Shown: piece after piece, positions 41,478-49,954 of the stretch
How the letters are laid out: each line of letters starts with the position of its first letter
How positions within the stretch are numbered: the stretch's first letter is position 1
DNA from: Neorhizobium alkalisoli
GTDB taxonomy: Bacteria > Pseudomonadota > Alphaproteobacteria > Rhizobiales > Rhizobiaceae
Direction: 5' to 3'
DNA length: 64,000 nt
NCBI RefSeq assembly: GCF_007829835.1
Contig: NZ_VIWP01000005.1
Coordinates: 310,001-374,000 of the forward strand
Made by a program: the position numbers and the translations under genes
Notes under the pieces: model-generated
The model's database searches: none
What the model saw: the letters and a program-made list of their open reading frames with translations, nothing else
What the model was told of the DNA's origin: nothing

Positions 41478-41501
41478 TTAAATGGAGGCGCCTCCGTTTA
41501 A
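41478..41501. promoter_or_regulatory. TetR-type operator between the molybdenum hydroxylase operon and tetR
   Basis: 24-bp near-perfect palindrome, TTAAATGGAGGC (41478-41489) facing GCCTCCGTTTAA (41490-41501), one mismatched pair. It sits in the 261-bp divergent region, 53 bp before the regulator's start. Such centred palindromes are usual for TetR dimers. Confidence 0.75.
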
Positions 41502-41553
41502 ACTAGCGACTTGCACGACCCCGTCAAGCCCCGATATCCGCCGGAGAGAGATC

Positions 41554-42171
41554 TTGGACTCGGCCGAGCCCAAAAAACCAGATGAGGCATCCGTGCAGGA
41601 AAGCGAGCCGGCACCCGCAAAAATGCGGGCCGATGCGCGCCGCAACCGCGACAAGTTGATCGAGGTCGCAGCCATCGCCTTTGCGGAAAAGGGTGTCGAA
41701 ACCTCTCTGGAAGATATCGCCAGACGCGCCGGCGTCGGCATCGGCACGCTCTATCGGCATTTTCCGACCCGCGAACATCTGGTCGAGGTCGTCTATCGGC
41801 GTGAGTTGAAGAGCCTCGCCGATGCCGCGACGGAACTTGCCGCGATCTATCCGGCCGACAAGGCACTGGAAGAATGGATGCGGCGTTTCGTTGGTTACAT
41901 CGCCGCCAAGCGCGGCATGGCCGGTAGCCTGAAAATCCTGATGACCTCCAATTCCGCCATGTTCGCCGAAGGGTCTGGCATGATCCGCACGGCTTTCGGC
42001 AGCCTTTTGCAGGCAGCGCGGGAAAAGCAATTGATCCGCGACGATATCGATCAAGCAGACCTGATGCACGCGCTCTCCAGCGTCTATTCCATGCCCGACA
42101 CGCCGGAATGGCGCGACCGCTCGCACCGCCTGATCGGCCTGTTGATGGACGGGCTGTGCGTCCGAAATTGA
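41554..42171 (+). CDS. TetR-family regulator of the molybdenum hydroxylase operon (putative)
   Basis: 205 residues. HTH near 20-65 (RRNRDKLIEVAAIAFAEKGVETSLEDIARRAGVGIGTLYRHFPTREHLVEVVY), then a helical ligand domain of the SCO1712/DhaS-like C-terminal type (YPADKALEEWMRRFVGYIAAKRGM). I choose the TTG at 41554 because GGAGAGAG stands just before it; the ATG at 41482 would lie inside the operator and leave a long, unlikely tail. Divergent from paoA-B-C-like genes, so it probably represses them until an aldehyde or drug-like ligand binds. Confidence 0.82.
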   Translation: MDSAEPKKPDEASVQESEPAPAKMRADARRNRDKLIEVAAIAFAEKGVETSLEDIARRAGVGIGTLYRHFPTREHLVEVVYRRELKSLADAATELAAIYPADKALEEWMRRFVGYIAAKRGMAGSLKILMTSNSAMFAEGSGMIRTAFGSLLQAAREKQLIRDDIDQADLMHALSSVYSMPDTPEWRDRSHRLIGLLMDGLCVRN

Positions 42172-42240
42172 TCTTTCCGCAATTGCCCGCAGAAGGCCCG
42201 CCCCCTATCGTCACCGCATCTGAAACGGATGCGTGAGATA

Positions 42241-43389
42241 ATGGACTCGGCAAAAACACCAGAAATCGGTTTTGATATCCCGGCTGCAATCGGCATGCGG
42301 GTTGAAGAAATCCAGACGCCTGCCCTGATCATCGACCTCGACGCTTTCGAGCGCAATGTCGCCCGGATGAAGCAGTTTTCCGAGACGATGGGCGTCAGCC
42401 TGCGCGCCCATGCCAAGACCCACAAATCGGCGGATATCGCGCTTTACCAGATGGCGGAAGGTGGTGCCGTCGGCATTTGCTGCCAAAAAGTGTCGGAAGC
42501 CGAGGCGTTGATCCGTGGTGGCCTGACGGATGTGCTGATTGCCAACGAGGTGACGGATCCCAAAAAGATCGATCGTCTGGCGCGGCTGGCAAAATTCGCC
42601 CGCATCTCGGTTTGCGTCGATGATGCCTCAGTCGTCGCGGCCCTGTCCGCTGCCGCTGTCCGTCATGGCGTGAGGCTCGATATTCTGGTGGAGATCGATT
42701 GCGGCGCAAGGCGCTGCGGCACGGCACCCGGCGTGCCGGCCGCGGAACTCGGCCGCATTGTCTCAGCCGCCGAAAACCTCGAGCTCGCCGGCATCCAGGC
42801 CTATCACGGCGGTGCCCAGCATATTTACGACCCCGCAAAACGACGCGTCGAAATCGACCGGGTGGTGGCTCTCGTGCGCGACACGGTCGATCATTTCGAA
42901 CAGGCCGGTCTTCAATGCCGCTCCGTCACCGGCGCCGGCACGGGGACCTATAATCTCGAAGCCATGTCCGGCCTCTATACGGAGATCCAGCCCGGCTCCT
43001 ACATTTTTATGGATGCCGATTACGCCCGTGTCGGCGCAACGGATGGCAATGGCACGATCGGCGGCTTCGAACACGCGCTTTTCGTGCTGACCTCCGTCAT
43101 GAGCAAGCCGGCTTCCGGCCGCGCCGTCTGCGATGCGGGACTGAAGACCCATTCGATCGACAGCGGCCTGCCCTTCGTTTTTGACCGCGACGGCGTGACC
43201 TATGTCGATGCCTCAGATGAGCATGGCAATCTGGACGATCCGGACGATGTGCTTGCTCTCAACGACAGGCTCCGCCTTGTGCCCGGCCATTGTGATCCGA
43301 CCTGTAACCTTCATGATTGCTTTGTCGGCGTGCGTGATGGGGTGGTTGAGACGCTCTGGCCGGTGACGGCGCGGGGGAAGGTTTATTGA
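42241..43389 (+). CDS. DSD1-family PLP enzyme (D-threonine aldolase / D-serine dehydratase / hydroxyaspartate aldolase type)
   Basis: 382 residues. An alanine-racemase-like N-terminal barrel holds the PLP lysine in LRAHAKTHKSADIA (~55), and the C-terminal domain carries the probable metal site HCDPTCNLHD (~355). These mark the metal-dependent DSD1 group, which includes D-threonine aldolase, D-serine dehydratase and beta-hydroxyaspartate aldolase. The exact substrate cannot be told. The ATG at 42241 is used; an in-frame ATG 12 bp earlier is possible. It follows the TetR gene by 69 bp on the same strand. Confidence 0.82.
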   Translation: MDSAKTPEIGFDIPAAIGMRVEEIQTPALIIDLDAFERNVARMKQFSETMGVSLRAHAKTHKSADIALYQMAEGGAVGICCQKVSEAEALIRGGLTDVLIANEVTDPKKIDRLARLAKFARISVCVDDASVVAALSAAAVRHGVRLDILVEIDCGARRCGTAPGVPAAELGRIVSAAENLELAGIQAYHGGAQHIYDPAKRRVEIDRVVALVRDTVDHFEQAGLQCRSVTGAGTGTYNLEAMSGLYTEIQPGSYIFMDADYARVGATDGNGTIGGFEHALFVLTSVMSKPASGRAVCDAGLKTHSIDSGLPFVFDRDGVTYVDASDEHGNLDDPDDVLALNDRLRLVPGHCDPTCNLHDCFVGVRDGVVETLWPVTARGKVY

Positions 43390-43407
43390 AGACAGAGATC
43401 TTCGGTT

Positions 43408-43535
43408 GCCCCTCACCCTAACCCTCTCCCCGCAAGCGGGGAGAGGGGACGTGCCCCAATTGAGGCAGGGAGAGTGCGGCATATCCCTTCTCCCCGTCAG
43501 AACGGGGAGAAGGTGCCGGCAGGCGGATGAGGGGC
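43408..43535. repeat. RIME-like mosaic repeat, type B copy 2
   Basis: 128 bp with ends GCCCCTCA/TGAGGGGC (43408-43415, 43528-43535) and two CTCCCCG..CGGGGAG palindromes around 43423-43448 and 43488-43512. Opposite orientation to the copy at 37.3 kb. Confidence 0.85.
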
Positions 43536-43561
43536 CATCGCGCACCGCAAACTTCACCCAA

Positions 43562-43595
43562 CAAAAACAACTGTTGATTTCAAAAACAATTGTTG
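43562..43595. promoter_or_regulatory. Direct-repeat operator candidate upstream of the pseudouridine kinase gene
   Basis: Two near-identical boxes, CAAAAACAACTGTTG (43562-43576) and CAAAAACAATTGTTG (43581-43595), 19 bp apart (about two helical turns). Each ends in a small CAAYTGTTG dyad. The kinase start codon is 31 bp downstream. The fused HTH of the kinase is the natural candidate to bind it (inference). Confidence 0.65.
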
Positions 43596-43625
43596 CGAAA
43601 CCCTCCTCATGCCGAGGACACCGCG

Positions 43626-44741
43626 ATGGACGACCTGACCCCGCAGGAAACTGCCGTTCTTGATATCATCAGAAAAGATCCCTTTGCCGGCCAGCAGGAG
43701 ATTGCCGATGCGCTGGGCGTCGCCCGCTCGACGGTTGCGGCCCATATCGTGCAGCTTATGCAAAAAGGCCATGTGCTTGGCCGCGGTTATGTCATGCCCT
43801 CACCCTCGCGCGCCGTCTGCATCGGCGGTGCGGTGCTGGACCGCAAATATCACGCCCGCCAGGAACTGGTTCTGCGCACATCCAATCCGGTAGACGGCAG
43901 CCGCAGCATGGGCGGGGTCGCCCGCAATGTCGCCGAAAATCTCTCCCGTCTCGGCACCGACACGGCCTTCGTCTCGATCGTCGGTGACGATGAGGGCGGC
44001 CGCACGCTGATCGCATACATGCGCGAGCGCGGTATCGACGTGAGCCAGGTGATCGTCTCGACCGAACGGCCGACCGCCGAATATGCGGCCATTCTCGACA
44101 AAAGCGGCGACCTGATGCTTGGCATTGCCGATATGAGCATATTCGACCTGTTCCGCCCGGATCATATCGACCGCGTCTGGCCACATCTCGCCTCGGCAAG
44201 CTGGGTGTTTTCCGACTGCAATCCCTCGGCCGAGACATTGGCCGCGCTCATCTCCCGCCGCCGTGACGCCCGGTTCAAGCTAGCGATCGACGCCGTCTCG
44301 ACCGTAAAGGCTGCCCGCCTGCCAAAAGACCTTAATGGCATCGACCTGCTGTTCATGAATATCGACGAGGCGAATGTCATTCTCGGGCGAACCGGCCGCG
44401 ACACGATCGGCGACGCCAGCGAGGCGGCACTGGCTCTGCAACAGGCCGGCGCCGTGGCAACGGTTGTCACCATGGGCGCCGATGGCATCGCCGTCGCCGG
44501 GCCGGATGGCGCAAAGACTTTTGCCGCGGTCAGGGCGAATTCGGTCGATATGACCGGCGCCGGTGACGCGATGATTGCCGGCACGCTGTCGCGCGTGATT
44601 GCCGGCGACGACATCTATACCGCCGCCCGCACCGGCGCTCTGGTCGGCACGCTCACCACCGAAAGCGAGGCGAGCGTGCATCCCGACCTCTCCGAAACCT
44701 TTTTGCAGGCGCATATGCACCGCCTGTCCGATTTGACCTGA
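43626..44741 (+). CDS. psuK: Pseudouridine kinase (PfkB family) with N-terminal winged HTH
   Basis: 371 residues. Residues ~1-55 form a winged HTH (TPQETAVLDIIRKDPFAGQQEIADALGVARSTVAAHIVQL), and the rest is a PfkB sugar kinase with GGVARNVAENLSRLG near 100 and the anion-hole/catalytic motif VDMTGAGDAMIAG near 315. The gene directly upstream of pseudouridine-5'-phosphate glycosidase (29 bp gap) fixes the pathway: kinase phosphorylates pseudouridine, glycosidase then splits it to uracil and ribose-5-phosphate. GAGGA precedes the ATG at 43626. The fused HTH suggests the enzyme regulates its own operon. Confidence 0.87.
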   Translation: MDDLTPQETAVLDIIRKDPFAGQQEIADALGVARSTVAAHIVQLMQKGHVLGRGYVMPSPSRAVCIGGAVLDRKYHARQELVLRTSNPVDGSRSMGGVARNVAENLSRLGTDTAFVSIVGDDEGGRTLIAYMRERGIDVSQVIVSTERPTAEYAAILDKSGDLMLGIADMSIFDLFRPDHIDRVWPHLASASWVFSDCNPSAETLAALISRRRDARFKLAIDAVSTVKAARLPKDLNGIDLLFMNIDEANVILGRTGRDTIGDASEAALALQQAGAVATVVTMGADGIAVAGPDGAKTFAAVRANSVDMTGAGDAMIAGTLSRVIAGDDIYTAARTGALVGTLTTESEASVHPDLSETFLQAHMHRLSDLT

Positions 44742-44773
44742 GATCGACAAGATCGACCCGAAAGGAAAACTTG

Positions 44774-45697
44774 ATGTCCCTGTTGAAGCCAAAGCTCAGC
44801 CCGGAAGTTGCCGATGCCCTCGCCTCCGGCGGTGCCATCGTGGCGCTGGAATCGACCATCATCACCCATGGTATGCCCTACCCCGCCAATCTCGAAACCG
44901 CACTCGGCGTCGAGGCGGTCGTGCGTGAAAACGGCGCGGTGCCGGCCACCATCGCCGTCATCGATGGCGAGCTGCGCGCCGGCCTCGAGCGCGACGAGCT
45001 GGAAAAGCTCGCCCAGGCAAAGGGCGTGGTTAAGGCTTCCGGCCGCGATCTCGCCGTCGCCATGGTGCGCGGCCAGACGGCCGGCACGACGGTTTCGGCC
45101 ACCATGCTGCTGGCCGATCTCGCTGGCATCGACATTTTTGCGACCGGCGGCGTCGGCGGCGTGCATCGCGGCGCCGAGCAGACCTTTGATATCTCCGCCG
45201 ACCTGACCGAACTCGGCCGTACCAAGACCGCCGTCGTCTGCGCCGGTGTGAAATCCATCCTCGATATCGCCAAGACGCTGGAATATCTGGAAACCCAGCG
45301 TGTGCCGGTCATTGCCTACGGCACCGAGGACTTTCCGGCCTTCTTCACGCGGCAGAGCGGTTACAAGGCCGACCATCGTCTCGATACGGCTGAAGAGATC
45401 GCCAGGGCCATGTTTCTGCACCACCAGCTCGGCACCGGCACCGGCCTCCTGATCGCCAACCCGATCCCGGAAGCGGCCGCCCTGACCCACGACTTCATCG
45501 ACGGCACGATTGCCGATGCCGTCCGTGAAGCCGAGGAGCGTGGTATCGGCCGCAAGGAACTGACGCCCTTTTTGCTCGCCCGTATCAACGAATTGTCCAA
45601 GGGCGAGAGCCTGAAGGCGAATATCGAGCTGGTGCGCAACAATGCCCGGCTGGCGGCGAAGATGGCTGTCGCTTATGCGGCGTTGAAGAAGCAGTAA
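44774..45697 (+). CDS. psuG: Pseudouridine-5'-phosphate glycosidase
   Basis: 307 residues, full length for PsuG. Family landmarks are ALESTIITHGMPYP at the front, GVVKASGRDLAVAMVRGQTAGTTVSATM near residue 90, FATGGVGGVHRGAEQTFDISADL near 125 (metal/phosphate region) and NPIPEAAALTHDFIDGTI near 240. It cleaves the C-C glycosidic bond of pseudouridine 5'-phosphate. The ATG at 44774 follows AAAGGAAAAC; the in-frame TTG three bases earlier is less likely. Second gene of the psuK-psuG operon. Confidence 0.9.
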   Translation: MSLLKPKLSPEVADALASGGAIVALESTIITHGMPYPANLETALGVEAVVRENGAVPATIAVIDGELRAGLERDELEKLAQAKGVVKASGRDLAVAMVRGQTAGTTVSATMLLADLAGIDIFATGGVGGVHRGAEQTFDISADLTELGRTKTAVVCAGVKSILDIAKTLEYLETQRVPVIAYGTEDFPAFFTRQSGYKADHRLDTAEEIARAMFLHHQLGTGTGLLIANPIPEAAALTHDFIDGTIADAVREAEERGIGRKELTPFLLARINELSKGESLKANIELVRNNARLAAKMAVAYAALKKQ

Positions 45698-45730
45698 GTT
45701 TGAGGGGGCAGCCGCGCCCTCCCAACAATC

Positions 45731-45862
45731 TCTCCCCTTGTGGGGGAGATGTCACGAAGTGACAGAGGGGGATGGGCAACGGCGCGGCAGATTCAAGGTC
45801 AAATACGGGCGTGGGGTTTCCCCCTCTGCCCTGCCGGGCATCTCCCCCACAAGGGGGGAGAT
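45731..45862. repeat. Mosaic palindromic repeat, tail-to-tail copy
   Basis: Two inverted ~44-bp units, left TCTCCCCTTGTGGGGGAGAT (45731-45750) onward and right starting TCCCCCTCTGCCCTGCCGGG near 45819, arranged with CTCT ends facing inward, the reverse of the 20-kb copy. The left unit carries GTCAC-GAA-GTGAC where others have a GCCGG stem. Confidence 0.82.
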
Positions 45863-46084
45863 CGGCTAGCGGCACTCCCTCCACCCGTCAGCGATCGCCC
45901 TCAAGCGAACTCCAAGCCCCACCGTTTCCTCATGGCAGACCGTCCGAAAAACCAATTGAGGCACGGATAAGTTTACGCGATCGTGACGCTTTCGGCATGG
46001 ACGAAACGGCAAACCGCGCCATTTTGTGCCCCATTGGAATTTTGGGCCACTCCCCGTGGCCCCGACTGATCTTGGAGACTTTTC
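45863..46084. other. Leader region of the guanine deaminase gene
   Basis: 222 bp with no convincing ORF. A hairpin GGGCCAC/GTGGCCC (46044-46050, 46056-46062, 5-nt loop) ends 11 bp before the ribosome-binding site GGAG (46074-46077). No known riboswitch pattern was recognised. A 12-codon ATG frame at 45933 is too short to call. Confidence 0.45.
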
Positions 46085-47446
46085 ATGGATTTGCGTGGCA
46101 AGACGCTCTCCGCTTCCGGCTTTCATGCACCGGAACGCGGCAGGATAGACGTTCTTGACGATGTTCTGTTCGACATTTCCGACGATGGCATCATCACCGC
46201 CGTGCATCGCCATGGCGATCCGAACTACCGCACGATCCGCGAAGCACGTGATCTCGCAGGCCAGATCGTGACGCTGCCCAAGGGCACATACATTCTCCCC
46301 GGTTTCGTCGATCTGCATGTGCATGCCCCGCAATATCCGCAGCTGGGCGCCGCCCTCGACCAGCCGCTCGAAACTTGGTTGACGCAATATACCTTTCCGC
46401 TCGAGGCCCGTTACCAGGACCTCGCTTTTGCAAAGCGTGCCTACAGCCTCCTCGTCGAAGACCTTCTCGCTGGCGGCACAACGACGGCACTCTATTTCGC
46501 GACCATCCATCAGGAGGCAACCCGCGCGCTCGCCGATATCTGTCTCGAAAAAGGCCAGCGCGCCCTGATCGGCAAGATCGCGATGGACAATCCCGACGAG
46601 TGTCCGGAGGACTATCGCGACGCCTCGCCGGAAGCCGCACTCGAAGGCACCCGCGATTTCATCGATTATCTGCGCGCCCATCCGGACAATGCCGATGGCC
46701 GCGTTCTGCCGGTCGTCACCCCGCGCTTTATCCCGTCGTGCACCGATGCGACGCTGGAAGGTCTTGGCGAAATCGTCCGCCGCTGCGGCTGTCACGTCCA
46801 GACCCATTGCTCGGAGAGCGACTGGGCGCATGCCTATGCGCTGAAACGCTACGGCAAGACGGACACGGAAATGCTCGATCATTTCGGCCTGCTCACACGC
46901 AAAACCGTTTTGGCGCATGCGAATTTCCTGACCGATGACGACATGGACCTCGTGAAGGCCAGAGAAGCGGCGGTCGCCCATTGCCCGCTGTCCAACGCTT
47001 ATTTTGCCAATGCGGTTTTCCCGCTGAAGGCGGCGCTGGACAAAGGCATGCATGTCGGCCTCGGCACCGATATTTCCGGCGGCCCGAGCGCCTCCATGCT
47101 GGAAAATGCCCGCAGTGCCGTGCTGGTTTCCCGGATGTTGGACAGCGGTACCGATCCGAAGCTTCCGGCTGGTGAGCGCTCGGCGAATACCGGATCGCAG
47201 ATCGATTTCCGCGACGCCTTCTATATTGCCACGACCGGCGGCGGCATTGCGCTCGACCTGCCGATCGGCCGGCTCGAGCCGGGCTTCAAGTTCGATGCAG
47301 TCGCCATCGACACCCGCGCCGACAAGGGCACAATCCGTCTCTGGGACGAGTTCGATACGGGCGAGGCCATTCTCCAGAAGATCGTCTACACCGCCTCGCG
47401 CGCCAACGTCTCCTCCGTCTGGATCGGCGGCGCGAAGCTGCGCTGA
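46085..47446 (+). CDS. guaD: Guanine deaminase
   Basis: 453 residues, full length for the amidohydrolase-family guanine deaminase. The metal ligands are visible: GFVDLHVHAPQYPQ (~80), THCSES near 240, LAHANFL near 280 and GLGTDISGGPS (Asp) near 330; RFIPSCTDATLEGLG is also typical. It converts guanine to xanthine and ammonia in the cytoplasm. TTGGAGAC precedes the ATG. It follows the pseudouridine operon after a 387-bp gap, so it has its own promoter; together they suggest a purine/pyrimidine salvage neighbourhood. Confidence 0.9.
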   Translation: MDLRGKTLSASGFHAPERGRIDVLDDVLFDISDDGIITAVHRHGDPNYRTIREARDLAGQIVTLPKGTYILPGFVDLHVHAPQYPQLGAALDQPLETWLTQYTFPLEARYQDLAFAKRAYSLLVEDLLAGGTTTALYFATIHQEATRALADICLEKGQRALIGKIAMDNPDECPEDYRDASPEAALEGTRDFIDYLRAHPDNADGRVLPVVTPRFIPSCTDATLEGLGEIVRRCGCHVQTHCSESDWAHAYALKRYGKTDTEMLDHFGLLTRKTVLAHANFLTDDDMDLVKAREAAVAHCPLSNAYFANAVFPLKAALDKGMHVGLGTDISGGPSASMLENARSAVLVSRMLDSGTDPKLPAGERSANTGSQIDFRDAFYIATTGGGIALDLPIGRLEPGFKFDAVAIDTRADKGTIRLWDEFDTGEAILQKIVYTASRANVSSVWIGGAKLR

Positions 47447-47469
47447 TTTTCCGCTGTATATAATGACAA

Positions 47470-47507
47470 GAAAAAGGGCCGCTTTTCAGGCTGAGCGGCC
47501 CTTTTTC
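47470..47507. terminator. Bidirectional terminator between guaD and exoP
   Basis: Perfect 13-bp stem GAAAAAGGGCCGC (47470-47482) and GCGGCCCTTTTTC (47495-47507), 12-nt loop. A-run on one side and T-run on the other make it work for guaD on the plus strand and exoP on the minus strand. Confidence 0.88.
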
Positions 47508-47536
47508 CAATCCTCCGACAGGGAACGATCGGCGGA

Positions 47537-49876
47537 TTATTTCGTGCCCGGAATGGTGTCCTTGTAATAGGACGAGTAGCTGCTGCGCAGCCGTTCCGGT
47601 GCGCCCGGATCGGCATATTTGCGCAGGTCGCCCATCTCGGTCTTGTTGAGGATGACGCCCACCGTTTTTGCGGCGATCTGCGGTTCGGCCTGCATGACGC
47701 TCTGCACTGCCTTGACCGGCGTCACACCCCATTCAGTCACGAAGACGAAACCGTCGACATAGGGTTCGAACGCCTTGGCATCGATGACCGGGATCAGCGG
47801 CGCAAGGTCAACGATGATGACATCGAACGAGTCCTTCACGCTTTCGAGGAACTGGCTCATGCCGGACGAGGCAAGCAGTTCGCTCGTATGGGCGAATTGC
47901 CGGCTGCGGGTCGTCATCGGCAGGATCGTCAGGCGCGAGCGGCGATCGACGCGGGCGGCGGCCGTCCACGGCACCTTCTGTAGCACGACGTCGATCAGGC
48001 CGACTTCCGGCTCGCTTGCCAGCATCTTGCTGAGGCCGGGATTGCGCAGGTCGGCATCGATGACCAGCGTGCGCACGCCATTGGCCGAAATCAGGCCGGC
48101 AAGATTGGCGGCGACCATCGACTTGCCTTCACCCGGAAGACAAGAAACGACGCCGATCACCGAACATTTGCGATCCTGCAGAACGATATCGCAGGCAAGT
48201 TTCGCATTGCGCAGCGTTTCGGAAAACTGCGAGCGCGGCGCTTCGACGGCGATCCGCATCTTGCGGCGGAAGGAGATCGGATCGCCTTCCGGCACAGCGG
48301 TGCCTACCGGCGCTTCGGGCGTGTTCGGCCCGGCCGGATTGTCCTCCGCCTGGGCATTGCCGATCTTCGGCAGATAACCGAGGAAGCGCATGCCGAGTTT
48401 TTCCTGCACATCGGCGCCGGTGCGGAAAAAGCGCTCGCGGAATTCCAGAAGAGCTGCAATCGCGCCACCGATCAGCAAGCCGAGCACGACGGAGAGCGCC
48501 ATGGTCAGCGTCTTGCGCGGGCTGGAAGGCGAGGTCGGCAGGCCGGCATCGGAAATGATGCGCGCCTTGGCGATCGGCAGCGACTGCAGCTGCGATGCCT
48601 GCTCGAAACGGCTGAGATAGGACTGATACAGCGTCTTCAGCGCATCAGCCTTCTGCTGCAACTCCTGCAGCTTGACCATCGAGACATTGGCTTCCTGGTT
48701 ATGCCCGGCAACACGGTCGATGTTTTCACGCAGCGATTTCTCGCGTGTCTGGGCAAGTGCCAGTTCATTGGAAAAACTGCCGGTCAGCTGCTGCAATTCG
48801 CGCAGGATCTGTTGCGAAAGGTCCTTCTTTTCCGCATCGAGCGCGACGGCCTGCGGATGATCGGCACCATATTGCTGGACGATGCCCTGCTGGCGGTCAT
48901 TGACGGTGATATAGCGCTTGCGCAGGTCCTGCAGCACCGTGTTGTCGGTATCGCGATTGGCGACCACGGCATTTTTCACGGCCTCTTCCGGCCCCTTGTC
49001 GATGATCTCCCTGTACTGATTATAGCGTGCCGAAGCCGTCGCGACATCGGCCTGGGCGGCAATCAGCTGGCTGTTCAGATCCGAAAGCTGCTGGGCGGAC
49101 AGAAGTTCGCCGCGGGGCGAGACGAGCTTGTTGTCGCGCTTGTATTGTTCGACGGCAAGCGACGCTTCCTGCGCCCGCGTGTTGAGATCCGTCAGCCGCT
49201 CCTGCAGCCAGACGGAAGCCCGCTCGGTGGCATCGAAATTGGCGTTCAATTGCTCGGTCAGATAGGAATTCGCATAGGTGCGGGTGATGCTCGCGGCAAG
49301 CTGCGCCGTCGGCGCGCGAACGGAAAGCGCGATGACGGAACTGCGGCCAGTCCGCTCGACGGTGATTGCCTGCTGCAAAATGGCGCCTGCCTTTTCACGG
49401 CGGCCGGCCAGAACCTGGGCCTCGGTCGGTGGCGGGCTGCCGGGCGAAAGCAGCGAAACCAGACCACTGATCGCGCCCTTGACGAGATCGGCCGCGCCCT
49501 TCGGCGGATCGACCAGCGCATCGACCTGATCGTATTTGCCTTTGTCGACAACGCTGAGCGCCAAAGCCTTCGACTTCAGGATCTCGACGGCACTCGACAT
49601 GCGGTTGTCGACCTGCTGGGCGCTTTGGGCATCCGGCTGGTCTTCCGCGTAGCGCGAGAGATTTTCGTCGATCAGGATCTGCGTCTGGGCCGTAAAGGTG
49701 GGCTTGGCCGTGACCAGATAGAGCCCGGCAAGCACCACCATCACCGCGACGCTGATGACAATGACATTGATCCGGCGCATCGCCGCCGACCACAACTTGT
49801 CGAGGTCGATGAAAGTGTCGCTGTCCTTGGCTTCGCTCGGGAATAGAGGCATAGGCCGATAGTTAACCTGGTCCAT
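47537..49876 (-). CDS. exoP: Succinoglycan chain-length/export protein with tyrosine autokinase (Wzc/ExoP)
   Basis: 779 residues. The Wzz-type N-terminus has a first membrane segment near residue 40, a long periplasmic coiled-coil region (~90-440) and a second segment near 455. The C-terminal BY-kinase domain has Walker A VVSCLPGEGKSM (~590), Walker A' TLVIDADLR and Walker B DVIIVDLAPL, and ends in a tyrosine cluster (LRSSYSSYYKDTIP) for autophosphorylation. In Sinorhizobium ExoP sets the ratio of low and high molecular weight succinoglycan. I choose the ATG at 49876; an in-frame GTG 12 bp upstream lacks a site. First in order P-N-O-M-A-L-K-H, though last in transcription. Confidence 0.9.
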   Translation of the reverse strand: MDQVNYRPMPLFPSEAKDSDTFIDLDKLWSAAMRRINVIVISVAVMVVLAGLYLVTAKPTFTAQTQILIDENLSRYAEDQPDAQSAQQVDNRMSSAVEILKSKALALSVVDKGKYDQVDALVDPPKGAADLVKGAISGLVSLLSPGSPPPTEAQVLAGRREKAGAILQQAITVERTGRSSVIALSVRAPTAQLAASITRTYANSYLTEQLNANFDATERASVWLQERLTDLNTRAQEASLAVEQYKRDNKLVSPRGELLSAQQLSDLNSQLIAAQADVATASARYNQYREIIDKGPEEAVKNAVVANRDTDNTVLQDLRKRYITVNDRQQGIVQQYGADHPQAVALDAEKKDLSQQILRELQQLTGSFSNELALAQTREKSLRENIDRVAGHNQEANVSMVKLQELQQKADALKTLYQSYLSRFEQASQLQSLPIAKARIISDAGLPTSPSSPRKTLTMALSVVLGLLIGGAIAALLEFRERFFRTGADVQEKLGMRFLGYLPKIGNAQAEDNPAGPNTPEAPVGTAVPEGDPISFRRKMRIAVEAPRSQFSETLRNAKLACDIVLQDRKCSVIGVVSCLPGEGKSMVAANLAGLISANGVRTLVIDADLRNPGLSKMLASEPEVGLIDVVLQKVPWTAAARVDRRSRLTILPMTTRSRQFAHTSELLASSGMSQFLESVKDSFDVIIVDLAPLIPVIDAKAFEPYVDGFVFVTEWGVTPVKAVQSVMQAEPQIAAKTVGVILNKTEMGDLRKYADPGAPERLRSSYSSYYKDTIPGTK

Positions 49877-49954
49877 GTGTATGTCCACGTTTGGAGTGCG
49901 TGAAGGAACGGCGAAACTCGGCCGCCGTTCCCCAATTCATGTCGCCTTCGTGCT

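Noticed and set aside
45933..45971. 12-codon ATG frame upstream of guaD as a leader peptide
   Set aside because: No ribosome-binding site of note and no pattern of regulatory codons.
45863..46084. Purine riboswitch before guaD
   Set aside because: The conserved core of known purine aptamers is absent; only a plain hairpin is visible.
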